Part shown: piece by piece, positions 17,668 to 25,623 of the stretch
Position numbering within the stretch: position 1 is the stretch's first letter
Layout: every line of letters starts with the position of its first letter
Assembly: GCA_964463965.1 (NCBI GenBank)
Contig: CAYXED010000002.1
Coordinates: 62,001 to 126,000, forward strand
Length of the DNA stretch: 64,000 nt
Direction: 5' to 3'
Source: UBA2166 sp964463965
Lineage (GTDB): Bacteria; Nitrospirota; Nitrospiria; Nitrospirales; UBA2166
The notes under the pieces: generated by a model
The model's input: the letters and a program-made list of their open reading frames with translations, nothing else
The model's database searches: none
Told to the model about the DNA's origin: nothing
Program-made: the position numbers and the translations under genes

Positions 17668-18720
17668 ATGTTGCTTCTGTGGATTATTCCATTGCTCTTA
17701 CTTCTTTCTTGTACAAAAGATCAGACAGATTTACCTCTTTCAGATGGTATATCTTCAATAAATAAAGAAAAGCACCTAAAAAACATTCGACAACTAACAT
17801 TTGGTGGGCAAAATGCTGAAGCCTACTTTTCGCATGATGGAAAAAGGATAATATTTCAAGCAAAACGTGATGGTAATGAGTGTGACCAAATTTATACCAT
17901 GGATCTTGCTGGTCAATCTGTGCAAATGGTGAGTACTGGACATGGAGCTACCACATGTTCATTTTTTTCCCCAAATCAGGCGCGATTGCTTTTTTCTTCT
18001 ACTCATGAGGCAGGTAACGCGTGCCCTCCAAAACCAGATAGAAGCCGTGGATACGCGTGGGCGTTGCATCCGAGCTATAACATTTATACTGCCGATCTAG
18101 ATGGAGGCAATATTAAACGGATTACTCATGATGGAAAATATAATGCGGAAGGGGCATATTCACCTGATGGAACAAAAATTGTTTTTACCTCCCATCGGGA
18201 GAATGACCTTGATATCTATACAATGAACAGTGATGGTAGTGATATGAATAGGATGACCTCGGCCTATGGTTATGATGGCGGGCCTTTTTTTTCTTGGTCG
18301 GGTAATTACATCGTTTACCGATCCTTTCATCCAAAAACAAATGCTGAGCGAGATGCTTACCAGAAAGATCTCGCAGATAATATCTTTAGACCAACTTGGC
18401 TAGAATTATTCATCATGAAATCAGATGGGAGTGCAAAGAGGCAGGTAACAAATTTGGAAGCTGCTACCTTTGCCCCATTCTTACATCCAAATGATAAACA
18501 AATAATTTTCTCATCTAATTATGGCGATCCAAAGGGAAGGAACTTTGCCTTGTTTTTGGTAAATACGGATGGTACGGGTTTGGAGCAAATCACTTTTGAA
18601 GGAGGATTTTCCAGTTTTCCAATGTTCTCTCCGGATGGAGAAAAGCTCGTTTTTGTTTCATCGCGAAATGCAAAATCACCCCGTGAATTCAATGTATTTC
18701 TCGCTGACTGGATTCCCTAA
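17668..18720 (+). CDS. TolB-like beta-propeller lipoprotein
   Basis: A 350-residue exported protein. The signal peptide ends in a lipobox LLSC (Cys15). The mature chain is made of PD40/TolB-type propeller blades. These include AYFSHDGKRIIFQAKRDG, AYSPDGTKIVFTSHRENDLDIY and MFSPDGEKLVFVSSRN, each with the SPDGxxIxFxS signature and an IYTMxxDG strand. TolB-like propellers usually scaffold protein interactions at the outer membrane or in the periplasm. It is not TolB itself, as it lacks the N-terminal domain and tol neighbours. The next propeller gene overlaps its last 29 bases in another frame, so the two are probably made together. Confidence 0.82.
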   Translation: MLLLWIIPLLLLLSCTKDQTDLPLSDGISSINKEKHLKNIRQLTFGGQNAEAYFSHDGKRIIFQAKRDGNECDQIYTMDLAGQSVQMVSTGHGATTCSFFSPNQARLLFSSTHEAGNACPPKPDRSRGYAWALHPSYNIYTADLDGGNIKRITHDGKYNAEGAYSPDGTKIVFTSHRENDLDIYTMNSDGSDMNRMTSAYGYDGGPFFSWSGNYIVYRSFHPKTNAERDAYQKDLADNIFRPTWLELFIMKSDGSAKRQVTNLEAATFAPFLHPNDKQIIFSSNYGDPKGRNFALFLVNTDGTGLEQITFEGGFSSFPMFSPDGEKLVFVSSRNAKSPREFNVFLADWIP

Positions 18721-19828
18721 TATTAGAAAACTACTGATCTTATTTTTAGGGACTTTGCTGCTTTCCTCTGAGGGTTGGGCTATTGTTTTTTCAGTTTCAG
18801 GCAAGCCTCAGTCCGTAACTCTTTCAGATTTTAACGAAGATGGTTCCTTGGATCTTGTAGTGGCTATCTCTGGAACTAATGTAGTTACATTGTTTGAAAA
18901 TGATGGCCAAGGTGAGTTCGATCTACTAGCTACATTGGCTGTTGGAGAAAAACCTAAAGACGTGGCTACCGTAGACCTTAATGGTGATGGCTTGCTTGAC
19001 TTGGTAGTGGTTGATTCAAGGTCTAATCAGGTCTCACTTCTTTTGAATGATGGACGAGGAAGTTTTGAGGCTGCACGTGTGTTCTCGGTCGGAAGTAAGC
19101 CTCTTGCGGTAGACACCGATGATTTAAATGGTGATGGAGTGCCAGATATTGCGGTTGCCAATGCAAAGTCTAATGATGTGTCAATATTATATAGCAACGC
19201 AAGTGGAGGCTTTGACCCAGAGCCTAGTTTTGAAGTGAAAACACGTCCGCAAGCTTTAAGTATTGCAGATTTCAATAGTGATGGAAGCTTAGATTTGTGG
19301 GTTGCTTCGGCGAAGACAAATAATGTTTCGGTTTTTTTAAACGAAGGAAACAATTCTTTTGTGCATGAAATTACTATTGAAGTTGGAAAGAAGCCTCAGG
19401 ATCTTGTACTCGCTGATTTTGATAATGATGGAAGACTTGATATTGCTACGGCAAACGCGAAATCTAATGATGTCTCTATAGTATTAAATGTTTCTGAGGA
19501 AAGAAATATTGTAGCTACATATCATGCTGGTGGGTTAAAACCGCAGGCTATTGCTGCTGCAGATCTAAGAAAGTCTGGAGTCGTTGATCTTGTTGTTGCC
19601 AACGCAAAGTCTGATACTATCGTGGTTTTTCACAATGATGGGCAAGGAAAATTTTTATCCGCTGATTTCATTGATGTGAAGAACAAGCCCATAGCTATTG
19701 CGTTAGGGAATATCGATAATGATGAATTTCCAGATCTGGTAGTAGCAAATTCAAGATCCAAGGAAATTACCATTTTATGGAATAATGGGTTAGGGACATT
19801 TACTCCTGTTCGAGGAGGGGGGCCATGA
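18692..19828 (+). CDS. Exported seven-repeat FG-GAP/VCBS beta-propeller protein
   Basis: From the ATG at 18692 (overlapping the preceding gene by 29 bases) the protein is 378 residues. It has a signal peptide (hydrophobic LLILFLGTLLLSS, cleavage near GWA). Seven tandem repeats of about 48 residues follow. Each has a calcium-loop motif D-x-N-x-DG-x-x-D (DFNEDGSLD, DLNGDGLLD, DLNGDGVPD, DFNSDGSLD, DFDNDGRLD, DLRKSGVVD, NIDNDEFPD), then VANAKSND-type strands. Repeats 6 and 7 have lost some calcium ligands. Seven blades would close one FG-GAP propeller. The frame is open upstream to 18569, but that part has no signal and lies inside the other gene. Role unknown; perhaps adhesion or binding. Confidence 0.8.
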   Translation: MYFSLTGFPNIRKLLILFLGTLLLSSEGWAIVFSVSGKPQSVTLSDFNEDGSLDLVVAISGTNVVTLFENDGQGEFDLLATLAVGEKPKDVATVDLNGDGLLDLVVVDSRSNQVSLLLNDGRGSFEAARVFSVGSKPLAVDTDDLNGDGVPDIAVANAKSNDVSILYSNASGGFDPEPSFEVKTRPQALSIADFNSDGSLDLWVASAKTNNVSVFLNEGNNSFVHEITIEVGKKPQDLVLADFDNDGRLDIATANAKSNDVSIVLNVSEERNIVATYHAGGLKPQAIAAADLRKSGVVDLVVANAKSDTIVVFHNDGQGKFLSADFIDVKNKPIAIALGNIDNDEFPDLVVANSRSKEITILWNNGLGTFTPVRGGGP

Positions 19829-19848
19829 GAGGGTATTCGTCTCTCATG
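19824..19848 (+). terminator. Perfect 8-bp hairpin across the end of the propeller gene
   Basis: CATGAGAG (19824-19831) pairs exactly with CTCTCATG (19841-19848) around a 9-base loop. The stem includes the TGA stop codon (19826-19828). No T run follows, so it may act as an mRNA-stabilising hairpin or a Rho-assisted end, not a classical intrinsic terminator. Confidence 0.4.
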
Positions 19849-19898
19849 CTTGAGACATCTAATCTTAGTAAAGGTAAAAAATATGGGGTATGTTCAGC

Positions 19899-20510
19899 AT
19901 GACCCCTCGACAATATGTGATTTTTTCCAGTTTATTTATAGGCGTGTTGTCGGGCGCACTGTTTTTTCCACATTTAGTTGATTTTCCCATTAATCTAACT
20001 CTTAAAAATTTTCAAAATCCAATAATAGAACGAATGTGGGACACTGTTGCCTATTTGGGCAGTGGGTGGCTTGTTGTACCTGTTTGTCTGATTATTGGAG
20101 TTATGTCTTATTGGCAACGACATTACATGGCGGTAGAGGTTTCTATTCGGTGTTTTGGGTCATTTGTTATTTCTGGAATTGCTGCGCAGAGTTTTAAGCA
20201 CTTACTTGGCCGTCCACGACCACGTATTTTAAACAGTGAATCTGCAGAATGGGGTCCTTCCTTTGTAGGAGGGTTTGATGCATTTCCTTCTGGACACACT
20301 ACTTGTGCGTTTGCACTTGCAGCAGTGCTCTCTCACTTCTACCCACGTTTACGTATGGCATTTTTTTTGCTTGCGTGTTTAGTTGGGATAGCACGAATTA
20401 TTCGAGGTTCTCATTGGGTTACTGATGTAGTTGCTGGTGCGCTATTGGGTACAGCGATTGGGATTTTGGTTTCAACGTTACAATTGAGAAAAATGAATCC
20501 AAGTAGCTAG
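19899..20510 (+). CDS. PAP2-family membrane phosphatase
   Basis: A multi-helix inner-membrane phosphatase with the three PAP2 motifs: KHLLGRPRPR (Lys100, Arg105), PSGHTT (130-135) and RGSHWVTDVVAG (Arg169, His172, Asp176). The active site faces the periplasm in this family. Substrates are lipid phosphates such as undecaprenyl pyrophosphate, phosphatidate or phosphatidylglycerol phosphate, and the exact one is not readable. I prefer the ATG at 19899, ten bases after GGGG. The ATG at 19890 is directly adjacent to that G run and would add three residues. About six transmembrane segments are visible. Confidence 0.88.
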   Translation: MTPRQYVIFSSLFIGVLSGALFFPHLVDFPINLTLKNFQNPIIERMWDTVAYLGSGWLVVPVCLIIGVMSYWQRHYMAVEVSIRCFGSFVISGIAAQSFKHLLGRPRPRILNSESAEWGPSFVGGFDAFPSGHTTCAFALAAVLSHFYPRLRMAFFLLACLVGIARIIRGSHWVTDVVAGALLGTAIGILVSTLQLRKMNPSS

Positions 20511-20653
20511 AAGTTTGAGTAACGTGTCACTTAGTGAAGGTAGACTTTAGAGGATGGCTAGGGTTTTTGGTTGTCATTAAGTTCCTGTTACGCGTAGTAT
20601 GAAAACCTATTACCGGATCAACTAATCCTACTCTTATTCTTGGAGGATGCATT

Positions 20654-21298
20654 ATGAAGCTCTTTCTAGATACGGGAAATATCGATGAAATTAAAGCAGC
20701 AAATGATCTTGGTCTTCTCGATGGGGTTACTACAAATCCTTCACTAGTTGCAAAATCTGGCGTCAAACATGAAGAGTTACTGAAAGAAATTTGCAAAATT
20801 GTTGATGGTCCAATTAGCGCAGAAGTGCTGAGTGTAACTGCAGATGAAATGTTAGAAGAAGGACGAAATTTAGCAAAAATCCACGACAATATTGTTGTGA
20901 AATGCCCTCTTATACCTGAGGGGTTAAAAGCTACTAAACAGTTTTTTTCTGAGGGTATTAAGGTAAATGTTACTCTTTGTTTTTCAGCTACGCAGGCACT
21001 GTTAGCCGCAAAGGCTGGTGCTTGGTGTGTAAGCCCTTTTATTGGACGACTAGATGATGTTAGTGCCGAAGGCATGAATTTAATTGACCAAATAGTAACT
21101 ATTTTTGACAACTATGACTTTGATACTCAGGTTTTGGTGGCCAGTGTCCGACATCCACAACATGTTCTTGAGGCAGCAATGATTGGTGGTGATATTTGTA
21201 CCATGCCTTTTTCTATTTTCAATCAGTTGGTAAAACACCCGCTCACAGAGATCGGTTTGGAGAAGTTCCTAGCCGATGCAAAAAACCGTAAAGTCTAG
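20654..21298 (+). CDS. tal: Transaldolase (short, TalC/Fsa-like family)
   Basis: A 214-residue class I aldolase of the small transaldolase family. It begins MKLFLDTGNIDEIKAA and contains GVTTNPSLVAKSG. The Schiff-base lysine is Lys83 in VVKCPLIPEGL, followed by NVTLCFSATQALLAAKAGA and SPFIGRLDD. It links the pentose-phosphate pathway with glycolysis by moving a dihydroxyacetone unit. The related fructose-6-phosphate aldolase cannot be fully excluded by eye. The start is clear: GGAGG seven bases before the ATG. A TTTGGG-GTTA-CCCAAA hairpin (21309-21324) follows the stop, without a T run. Confidence 0.92.
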   Translation: MKLFLDTGNIDEIKAANDLGLLDGVTTNPSLVAKSGVKHEELLKEICKIVDGPISAEVLSVTADEMLEEGRNLAKIHDNIVVKCPLIPEGLKATKQFFSEGIKVNVTLCFSATQALLAAKAGAWCVSPFIGRLDDVSAEGMNLIDQIVTIFDNYDFDTQVLVASVRHPQHVLEAAMIGGDICTMPFSIFNQLVKHPLTEIGLEKFLADAKNRKV

Positions 21299-21429
21299 CC
21301 TGGATATCTTTGGGGTTACCCAAAAACCCTAATTTATTGCTTTCTAGCAGTGTTTTTGCTACATAAAACAGTTTACTGCCTCGTTTCTTTTGCAGTTTTG
21401 GGGTATTTGCGTCAAAAAGAGGAGCGGTT

Positions 21430-22788
21430 GTGTTTGAGGGTATTTCACAAAGACTTGATAAGGCCTTTAAAAAGCTTCGCAGAAAAGGAGTTTTAAGCGC
21501 GGAGGATGTAACTGGTGCTCTCAAGGAGGTACGTGTTGCACTGCTCGAGGCGGATGTCAACTTTAAGATTGTAAAGGGTTTAATAGAAAGAATTCGAGAA
21601 CGTGCAGTAGGTCAAGAGGTGATGAAGAGCTTAACTCCCGGACATCAGGTTGTGAAGATTGTGCATGAAACACTTACGGATCTGATGGGTAAAAATCAGG
21701 CTCCTTTGGTTGCTGCACCTAATCCTCCCACAGTCATCATGTTAGTTGGTCTTCAGGGGGCAGGGAAAACTACTTCTGCTGGTAAGCTTGCACGAAACTT
21801 CCAAGTTCAAGGCAAGCGTGTTTTGCTCACTGCTGCGGATACGCGGCGTCCTGCCGCGGTAGAACAATTGATTAGTTTAGGTTCCACGCTGGAAATTCCA
21901 GTGCATCGTGCAGATGTATCGTTGAAAGCTGAGGGAGCCGGCAGTAGCCCTGTTGAAATTTGCCGAGCTGCTGTCGTACGAGCGAGAAAAGAGCTATTTG
22001 ATGTTGTTATTCTCGATACTGGGGGGCGCTTACAGGTTGATGAGCCATTGATGGAAGAGCTGGTGCACATTCGAGATGTCTCAGTTCCAAGTGAGACCTT
22101 GCTTGTTGCAGATGCAATGACGGGTCAAGAAGCGGTTTCAGTGGCGCAACATTTTGATCAAAAGCTTGGTCTTACAGGTGTTGTATTGACCAAAATGGAA
22201 GGTGATACCCGTGGTGGTGCGGTGCTCTCAATTAAGGAGGCGACAGGAAAGCCAATAAAGTTTATTGGGGTGGGGGAAAAACTTGAGGCACTTGAACCGT
22301 TTTATCCAGATCGCATGGCATCAAGAATTTTGGGTATGGGTGATGTGTTATCTCTCATTGATAAAGCAAAAGAAGCTGCCATGCGGGATGCACTGCCTGC
22401 CGCAAAGAAATCTTTTCGTCCTGACTCTCTGACCTTTGAGGATTTTGCTGAACAACTAAAGCAACTCAACCAGATGGGGCCGTTGGAGTCTATTGTCGAT
22501 ATGCTTCCAGGACGAAAAACTCTGAAGGATAATGTAGATGTCAATGCTGATAAACAGGCCATCAATAGGACTATTGCAATTGTAAATTCTATGACTGTAA
22601 AAGAGCGGCGTGATCATTCTCTTTTAAACGGGAGCCGAAAGATTCGTATTGCATCAGGGAGTGGAACGACAGTGCAAGAAATCAATCGCCTGGTTAAACA
22701 GTTCCTCACTGCGAAGAAAATGTTAAAGAAAATGACGGGATCAAAAGCAAGAGGTCAGTTGGAGATGATGATGAGGCAATTGGGATAG
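21430..22788 (+). CDS. ffh: Signal recognition particle protein Ffh, with variant GTPase motifs
   Basis: Ffh is the SRP54 GTPase that binds signal sequences and 4.5S RNA and pairs with FtsY. The 452 residues show the N domain, P-loop GLQGAGKTT (107-115), ADTRRPAAVEQL, DAMTGQEA, GVGEKLEALEPF and RILGMGDVLSLI. The methionine-rich M domain follows with GSR-x3-IA-GSGT and a C-terminal MMMRQLG. Two motifs differ from the usual form: G3 reads DTGGR (196-200) instead of DTAGR, and G4 reads TKMEGD (254-259) instead of TKxDGD. The start is GTG at 21430 after AGAGGAG. It heads the operon running to ctpA and beyond. Confidence 0.97.
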   Translation: MFEGISQRLDKAFKKLRRKGVLSAEDVTGALKEVRVALLEADVNFKIVKGLIERIRERAVGQEVMKSLTPGHQVVKIVHETLTDLMGKNQAPLVAAPNPPTVIMLVGLQGAGKTTSAGKLARNFQVQGKRVLLTAADTRRPAAVEQLISLGSTLEIPVHRADVSLKAEGAGSSPVEICRAAVVRARKELFDVVILDTGGRLQVDEPLMEELVHIRDVSVPSETLLVADAMTGQEAVSVAQHFDQKLGLTGVVLTKMEGDTRGGAVLSIKEATGKPIKFIGVGEKLEALEPFYPDRMASRILGMGDVLSLIDKAKEAAMRDALPAAKKSFRPDSLTFEDFAEQLKQLNQMGPLESIVDMLPGRKTLKDNVDVNADKQAINRTIAIVNSMTVKERRDHSLLNGSRKIRIASGSGTTVQEINRLVKQFLTAKKMLKKMTGSKARGQLEMMMRQLG

Positions 22789-22868
22789 TTGAACTTATTG
22801 GTTTATGGGAGTGAAGAAGCTATCGAGAGTACTGTAGGAGGATAGCGATTGAACGAAAAGGAGAAAAG

Positions 22869-23153
22869 ATGGCAGTCAGGCTACGTTTAACAAGAGTAGG
22901 AAGAAAAAATCGACCTTATTATCGCGTTGTTGCCGCGGATTCAGCGATGCCGAGGGATGGTAGGTTTCTTGAAATATTGGGGACCTATGACCCTTTGCCT
23001 AACCCGTCGGTATTTGAATTTAAGGAAGAACGTGTTTTACATTGGCTCAAAAATGGCGCATTGCCTTCTGAACGGGTGAGTCGTCTCATGGAGCATTCTG
23101 GGTTGATGAAAAAATTTGAAGAAACAAAGGAGGCAGGCACTAAGGCGACGTGA
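22869..23153 (+). CDS. rpsP: 30S ribosomal protein bS16
   Basis: Small-subunit assembly protein bS16, 94 residues. The N-terminal family signature is VRLRLTRVGRKNRPYYRVVAADSAMPRDGRFLE, here seen from residue 3, followed by LGTYDP and a conserved ERVLHWLKNGALPSERV. The ATG has an AAAGGAG ribosome site. Its stop overlaps the rimM GTG start by four bases (GTGA). The usual rpsP-rimM-trmD-rplS order is kept. The KH-domain gene (khpA) often found between rpsP and rimM in deltaproteobacteria and Firmicutes is missing. Confidence 0.98.
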   Translation: MAVRLRLTRVGRKNRPYYRVVAADSAMPRDGRFLEILGTYDPLPNPSVFEFKEERVLHWLKNGALPSERVSRLMEHSGLMKKFEETKEAGTKAT

Positions 23154-23731
23154 TATCTTCCAACGTTTCTGATTCTGAAGCTACTTTGGGTATACAAATG
23201 AAAGAGATGCTAAAAGAACTTGTGACTGTGGGTGAGGTGGGTCGCCCGCATGGACTCTTGGGTTCTTTGAGGGCCAGGTCTATTGTGAGTTCTCCAAATC
23301 GATTTGCCGAGCTTGCAAAAGTCTTTTTTGAGTTACCAAGTGGTCAGCAAGACTGCTTTACCATACGACATGTTCGAGCCCAAAAATCCACATGCATTAT
23401 AACTCTCGAAGAAATAAATTCTATTGAGCAGGCAGTGGTGTGGGTTAAGGCTAAAATCAAGATACCTAAAGACTGCCTTGAGGTTCTTCCTGCTGGACAA
23501 TATTACCATTTTGATCTTGTGGGGATGGAGGTTCTCACTGAGACCGGCAGCTCTATAGGGACGCTAGAAGATATACTCCCTACAGGTAGTAACGATGTTT
23601 TTGTAGTAAAACAGCATGGAATAGAGCATCTTATTCCCGGCACTGAAGAAATTGTTCGTCACATTGACGTCGAACACAAGCGCATGGTAATTCGTCCAAT
23701 TGAAGGGTTGTTGGCGTATGATGAGATGTAA
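23150..23731 (+). CDS. rimM: 16S rRNA processing protein RimM
   Basis: RimM assists maturation of the 30S head and binds uS19. The RimM N-terminal beta-barrel begins VGEVGRPHGLLGSLRA, and the PRC-barrel half contains QYYHFDLVGMEVLTETGSSIGTL and ends HLIPGTEEIVRHIDVEHKRMVI. The chosen start is GTG at 23150, overlapping the rpsP stop, with TAAGG just upstream. An internal ATG at 23198 would shorten it by 16 residues. Its end overlaps the start of trmD by 14 bases, so these genes are translationally coupled. Confidence 0.93.
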   Translation: MISSNVSDSEATLGIQMKEMLKELVTVGEVGRPHGLLGSLRARSIVSSPNRFAELAKVFFELPSGQQDCFTIRHVRAQKSTCIITLEEINSIEQAVVWVKAKIKIPKDCLEVLPAGQYYHFDLVGMEVLTETGSSIGTLEDILPTGSNDVFVVKQHGIEHLIPGTEEIVRHIDVEHKRMVIRPIEGLLAYDEM

Positions 23732-24503
23732 TGTTCTTACTCTTTTTCCTTCAATGATCACTGAAGTGCTTGGAACTAGCATGTTGTCATTGGCGCAGGA
23801 GCGAGGTCTTTTGGATGTAACGGTGACCGATCTTCGATCATTTACTAATGACCAACATCGTACTGCCGATGACCGTCCATATGGGGGGGGTGCAGGAATG
23901 TTGTTGAAACCTGAGCCTATTCTCAGGGCCGTTGATACTATACATTCAACAGACTCTACAGTGCGTTTTGTTGTTACCTCTCCTCGAGGCAAGCAATTTG
24001 ACCAGTGCTGTGCAAGAGATTTCAGCCAAGAAACCCGTCAACTTGTGTTTATTTGCGGGCACTATGAAGGGATTGATGATCGCGTTCGAACAATTATGCT
24101 TAATGAAGGGCATGATGTGCTTGAAATGTCGATTGGTGACTATGTTTTGACTGGTGGAGAATTGGCTGCGCTTGTGATGATTGATGCTTCTGTTAGACTG
24201 ATATCTGGTGTTTTGGGAGATGAAGATTCTACAAAGGAGGAATCGTTCTCGAGTCCACTTTTGGAGTATGCGCAGTATACGAGACCGGCTGAATTTCGGC
24301 AGGTACGTGTTCCTGATGTTCTTCTCTCTGGAAACCATGGCAATATTCAGGCATGGCGACACCGGTCATCTCTTGAAAGCACTTATGTGAGACGCCCAGA
24401 TTTACTAAGAGAAAATGAGTTAACCGAGAGTGATAAGATGATTCTTTCGGACATACAAAAGAATGAAAATGAAACGAGTTCTAAATTTCCAGGGAGGTTT
24501 TAA
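23718..24503 (+). CDS. trmD: tRNA (guanine37-N1)-methyltransferase TrmD
   Basis: TrmD methylates G37 next to the anticodon using S-adenosylmethionine and so prevents frameshifting. Features seen are NVLTLFPSMI at the N-terminus, DDRPYGGGAGMLLKPEP, the trefoil-knot segments FICGHYEGIDDRV and SIGDYVLTGGELAA, and the C-terminal helical domain with YTRPAEFRQVRVPDVLLSGNH. I start at the ATG at 23718 (261 residues), ten bases after GAAGGG. A TTG at 23700 is in frame but less likely. A G7 run lies in frame inside the YGGGAG motif. It is followed by rplS after two bases. Confidence 0.97.
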   Translation: MMRCNVLTLFPSMITEVLGTSMLSLAQERGLLDVTVTDLRSFTNDQHRTADDRPYGGGAGMLLKPEPILRAVDTIHSTDSTVRFVVTSPRGKQFDQCCARDFSQETRQLVFICGHYEGIDDRVRTIMLNEGHDVLEMSIGDYVLTGGELAALVMIDASVRLISGVLGDEDSTKEESFSSPLLEYAQYTRPAEFRQVRVPDVLLSGNHGNIQAWRHRSSLESTYVRRPDLLRENELTESDKMILSDIQKNENETSSKFPGRF

Positions 24504-24505
24504 CC

Positions 24506-24958
24506 ATGAATATACTTGAGCGCGTTCGACAGTCTCTTAAATCAGAACGTACCCCGACGATGAAAATAGGAGATACTGTGCGCGTCCATGTGAAGATTGT
24601 CGAAGGGGAAAGAGAGAGAATTCAGGCTTTTGAGGGAATTCTAATTGCGCGTCGCGGGAGTTTGAATACTGCGACCTTTACTGTGCGTAAAATCTCTCAT
24701 GGAGTTGGGGTAGAAAGAATTTTCCCAGTTCACTCCCCTAATATAGATAAAATAGAAGTTATAAGACATGGAAAGGTTCGACGTGCAAAACTATATTATC
24801 TCAGGGACAAAAAGGGCAAAGAGGCAAAAGTTAAGGAACGGGACTTTCGGCGAGATGAAAAGTCTGTAGGTGATGGTAAAGTTTTAGAAAACTCTTCTGA
24901 ACAAGGGGAAGCTAAAACTTCTGATGTTGAAGGTGTTGAAGAGGAAAGGAATGAGTGA
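24506..24958 (+). CDS. rplS: 50S ribosomal protein bL19 with acidic C-terminal tail
   Basis: Large-subunit protein bL19, located at the 30S-50S interface. Core signatures are GDTVRVHVKIVEGERERIQAFEG, RRGSLNTATFTVRKISHGVGVERIFP and RRAKLYYLRDKKGKEAKVKE. The family is normally 114-120 residues. This one is 150, because after about residue 117 it continues with a roughly 33-residue tail that is strongly acidic near the end (DVEGVEEERNE). The tail is low-complexity and of unknown role. The ATG follows GGGAGG, and its stop overlaps the rnhB GTG start (GTGA). Confidence 0.97.
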   Translation: MNILERVRQSLKSERTPTMKIGDTVRVHVKIVEGERERIQAFEGILIARRGSLNTATFTVRKISHGVGVERIFPVHSPNIDKIEVIRHGKVRRAKLYYLRDKKGKEAKVKERDFRRDEKSVGDGKVLENSSEQGEAKTSDVEGVEEERNE

Positions 24959-25623
24959 CAGCTTTAGCTGGCGTAAACCCCGACGGATTTTTTGAGGCAG
25001 AAGCATATGCTAGGGGGTTCCGGTGCATTGCCGGAGTTGATGAAGCAGGACGTGGCCCACTTGCCGGCCCCGTTGTTGCTGCTGCCGTAGTTCTTCCCCG
25101 ACACAAGGTTTTCCCTGGATTACGAGACTCAAAATGTTTATCTCCTGTGCAGCGAGATCAGCTATTTTCCCTAATTTCTGATTCTGCTCGTGCTACTTCC
25201 ATTGGGTATGCTGATTCAACAGAAATTGATGAAATTGGTATAGTTCCTTCGACGCTAAATGCAATTAAGCGTGCGGTATTTGGGCTTTTACTGCACCCGG
25301 ATTACTTGCTGATAGATGCTTTAAGTCTTCCGGGAGTGAAGGTTTCTCAACGTGCGATTGTGAAGGGGGATAGCCTTAGTTGCTCAATTGCTGCAGCTTC
25401 TGTGATTGCAAAAGTGAGTAGAGATCGCATGATGTTTGATCTTCATGAAAAGTTTCCTCACTATAACTTTCGTTCGCATAAGGGGTATGGAACAGCAGAG
25501 CATCTTAGGCTCTTAGAAAAGTTTGGGCCTTGTGATGCACATCGAAAGTGTTTTCGTCCAGTTTCAAATATAATGGCGGATCCTTCCAGGGCGACCTATG
25601 ATCAAAGCTTCTCACATTCATAA
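24955..25623 (+). CDS. rnhB: Ribonuclease HII
   Basis: RNase HII removes ribonucleotides and RNA from RNA:DNA hybrids. The type 2 RNase H signature is GVDEAGRGPLAGPVVAAAVVL (Asp29, Glu30), with further catalytic Asp in LLIDALSLP and conserved SIAAASVIAKVSRDRMM and HKGYGTAEH. The protein is 222 residues and starts with GTG at 24955, overlapping the rplS stop by four bases. It also overlaps ftsE by 26 bases. The position after rplS is a conserved proteobacterial arrangement. Confidence 0.96.
   Translation: MTALAGVNPDGFFEAEAYARGFRCIAGVDEAGRGPLAGPVVAAAVVLPRHKVFPGLRDSKCLSPVQRDQLFSLISDSARATSIGYADSTEIDEIGIVPSTLNAIKRAVFGLLLHPDYLLIDALSLPGVKVSQRAIVKGDSLSCSIAAASVIAKVSRDRMMFDLHEKFPHYNFRSHKGYGTAEHLRLLEKFGPCDAHRKCFRPVSNIMADPSRATYDQSFSHS

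Noticed and set aside
18569..18691. Longer N-terminus of the FG-GAP propeller protein
   Set aside because: It lies inside the TolB-like gene, lacks any domain and would bury the signal peptide.
23700..23717. TTG start for trmD
   Set aside because: The ATG at 23718 has GAAGGG at ten bases and gives the usual N-terminus, so the TTG is unlikely.
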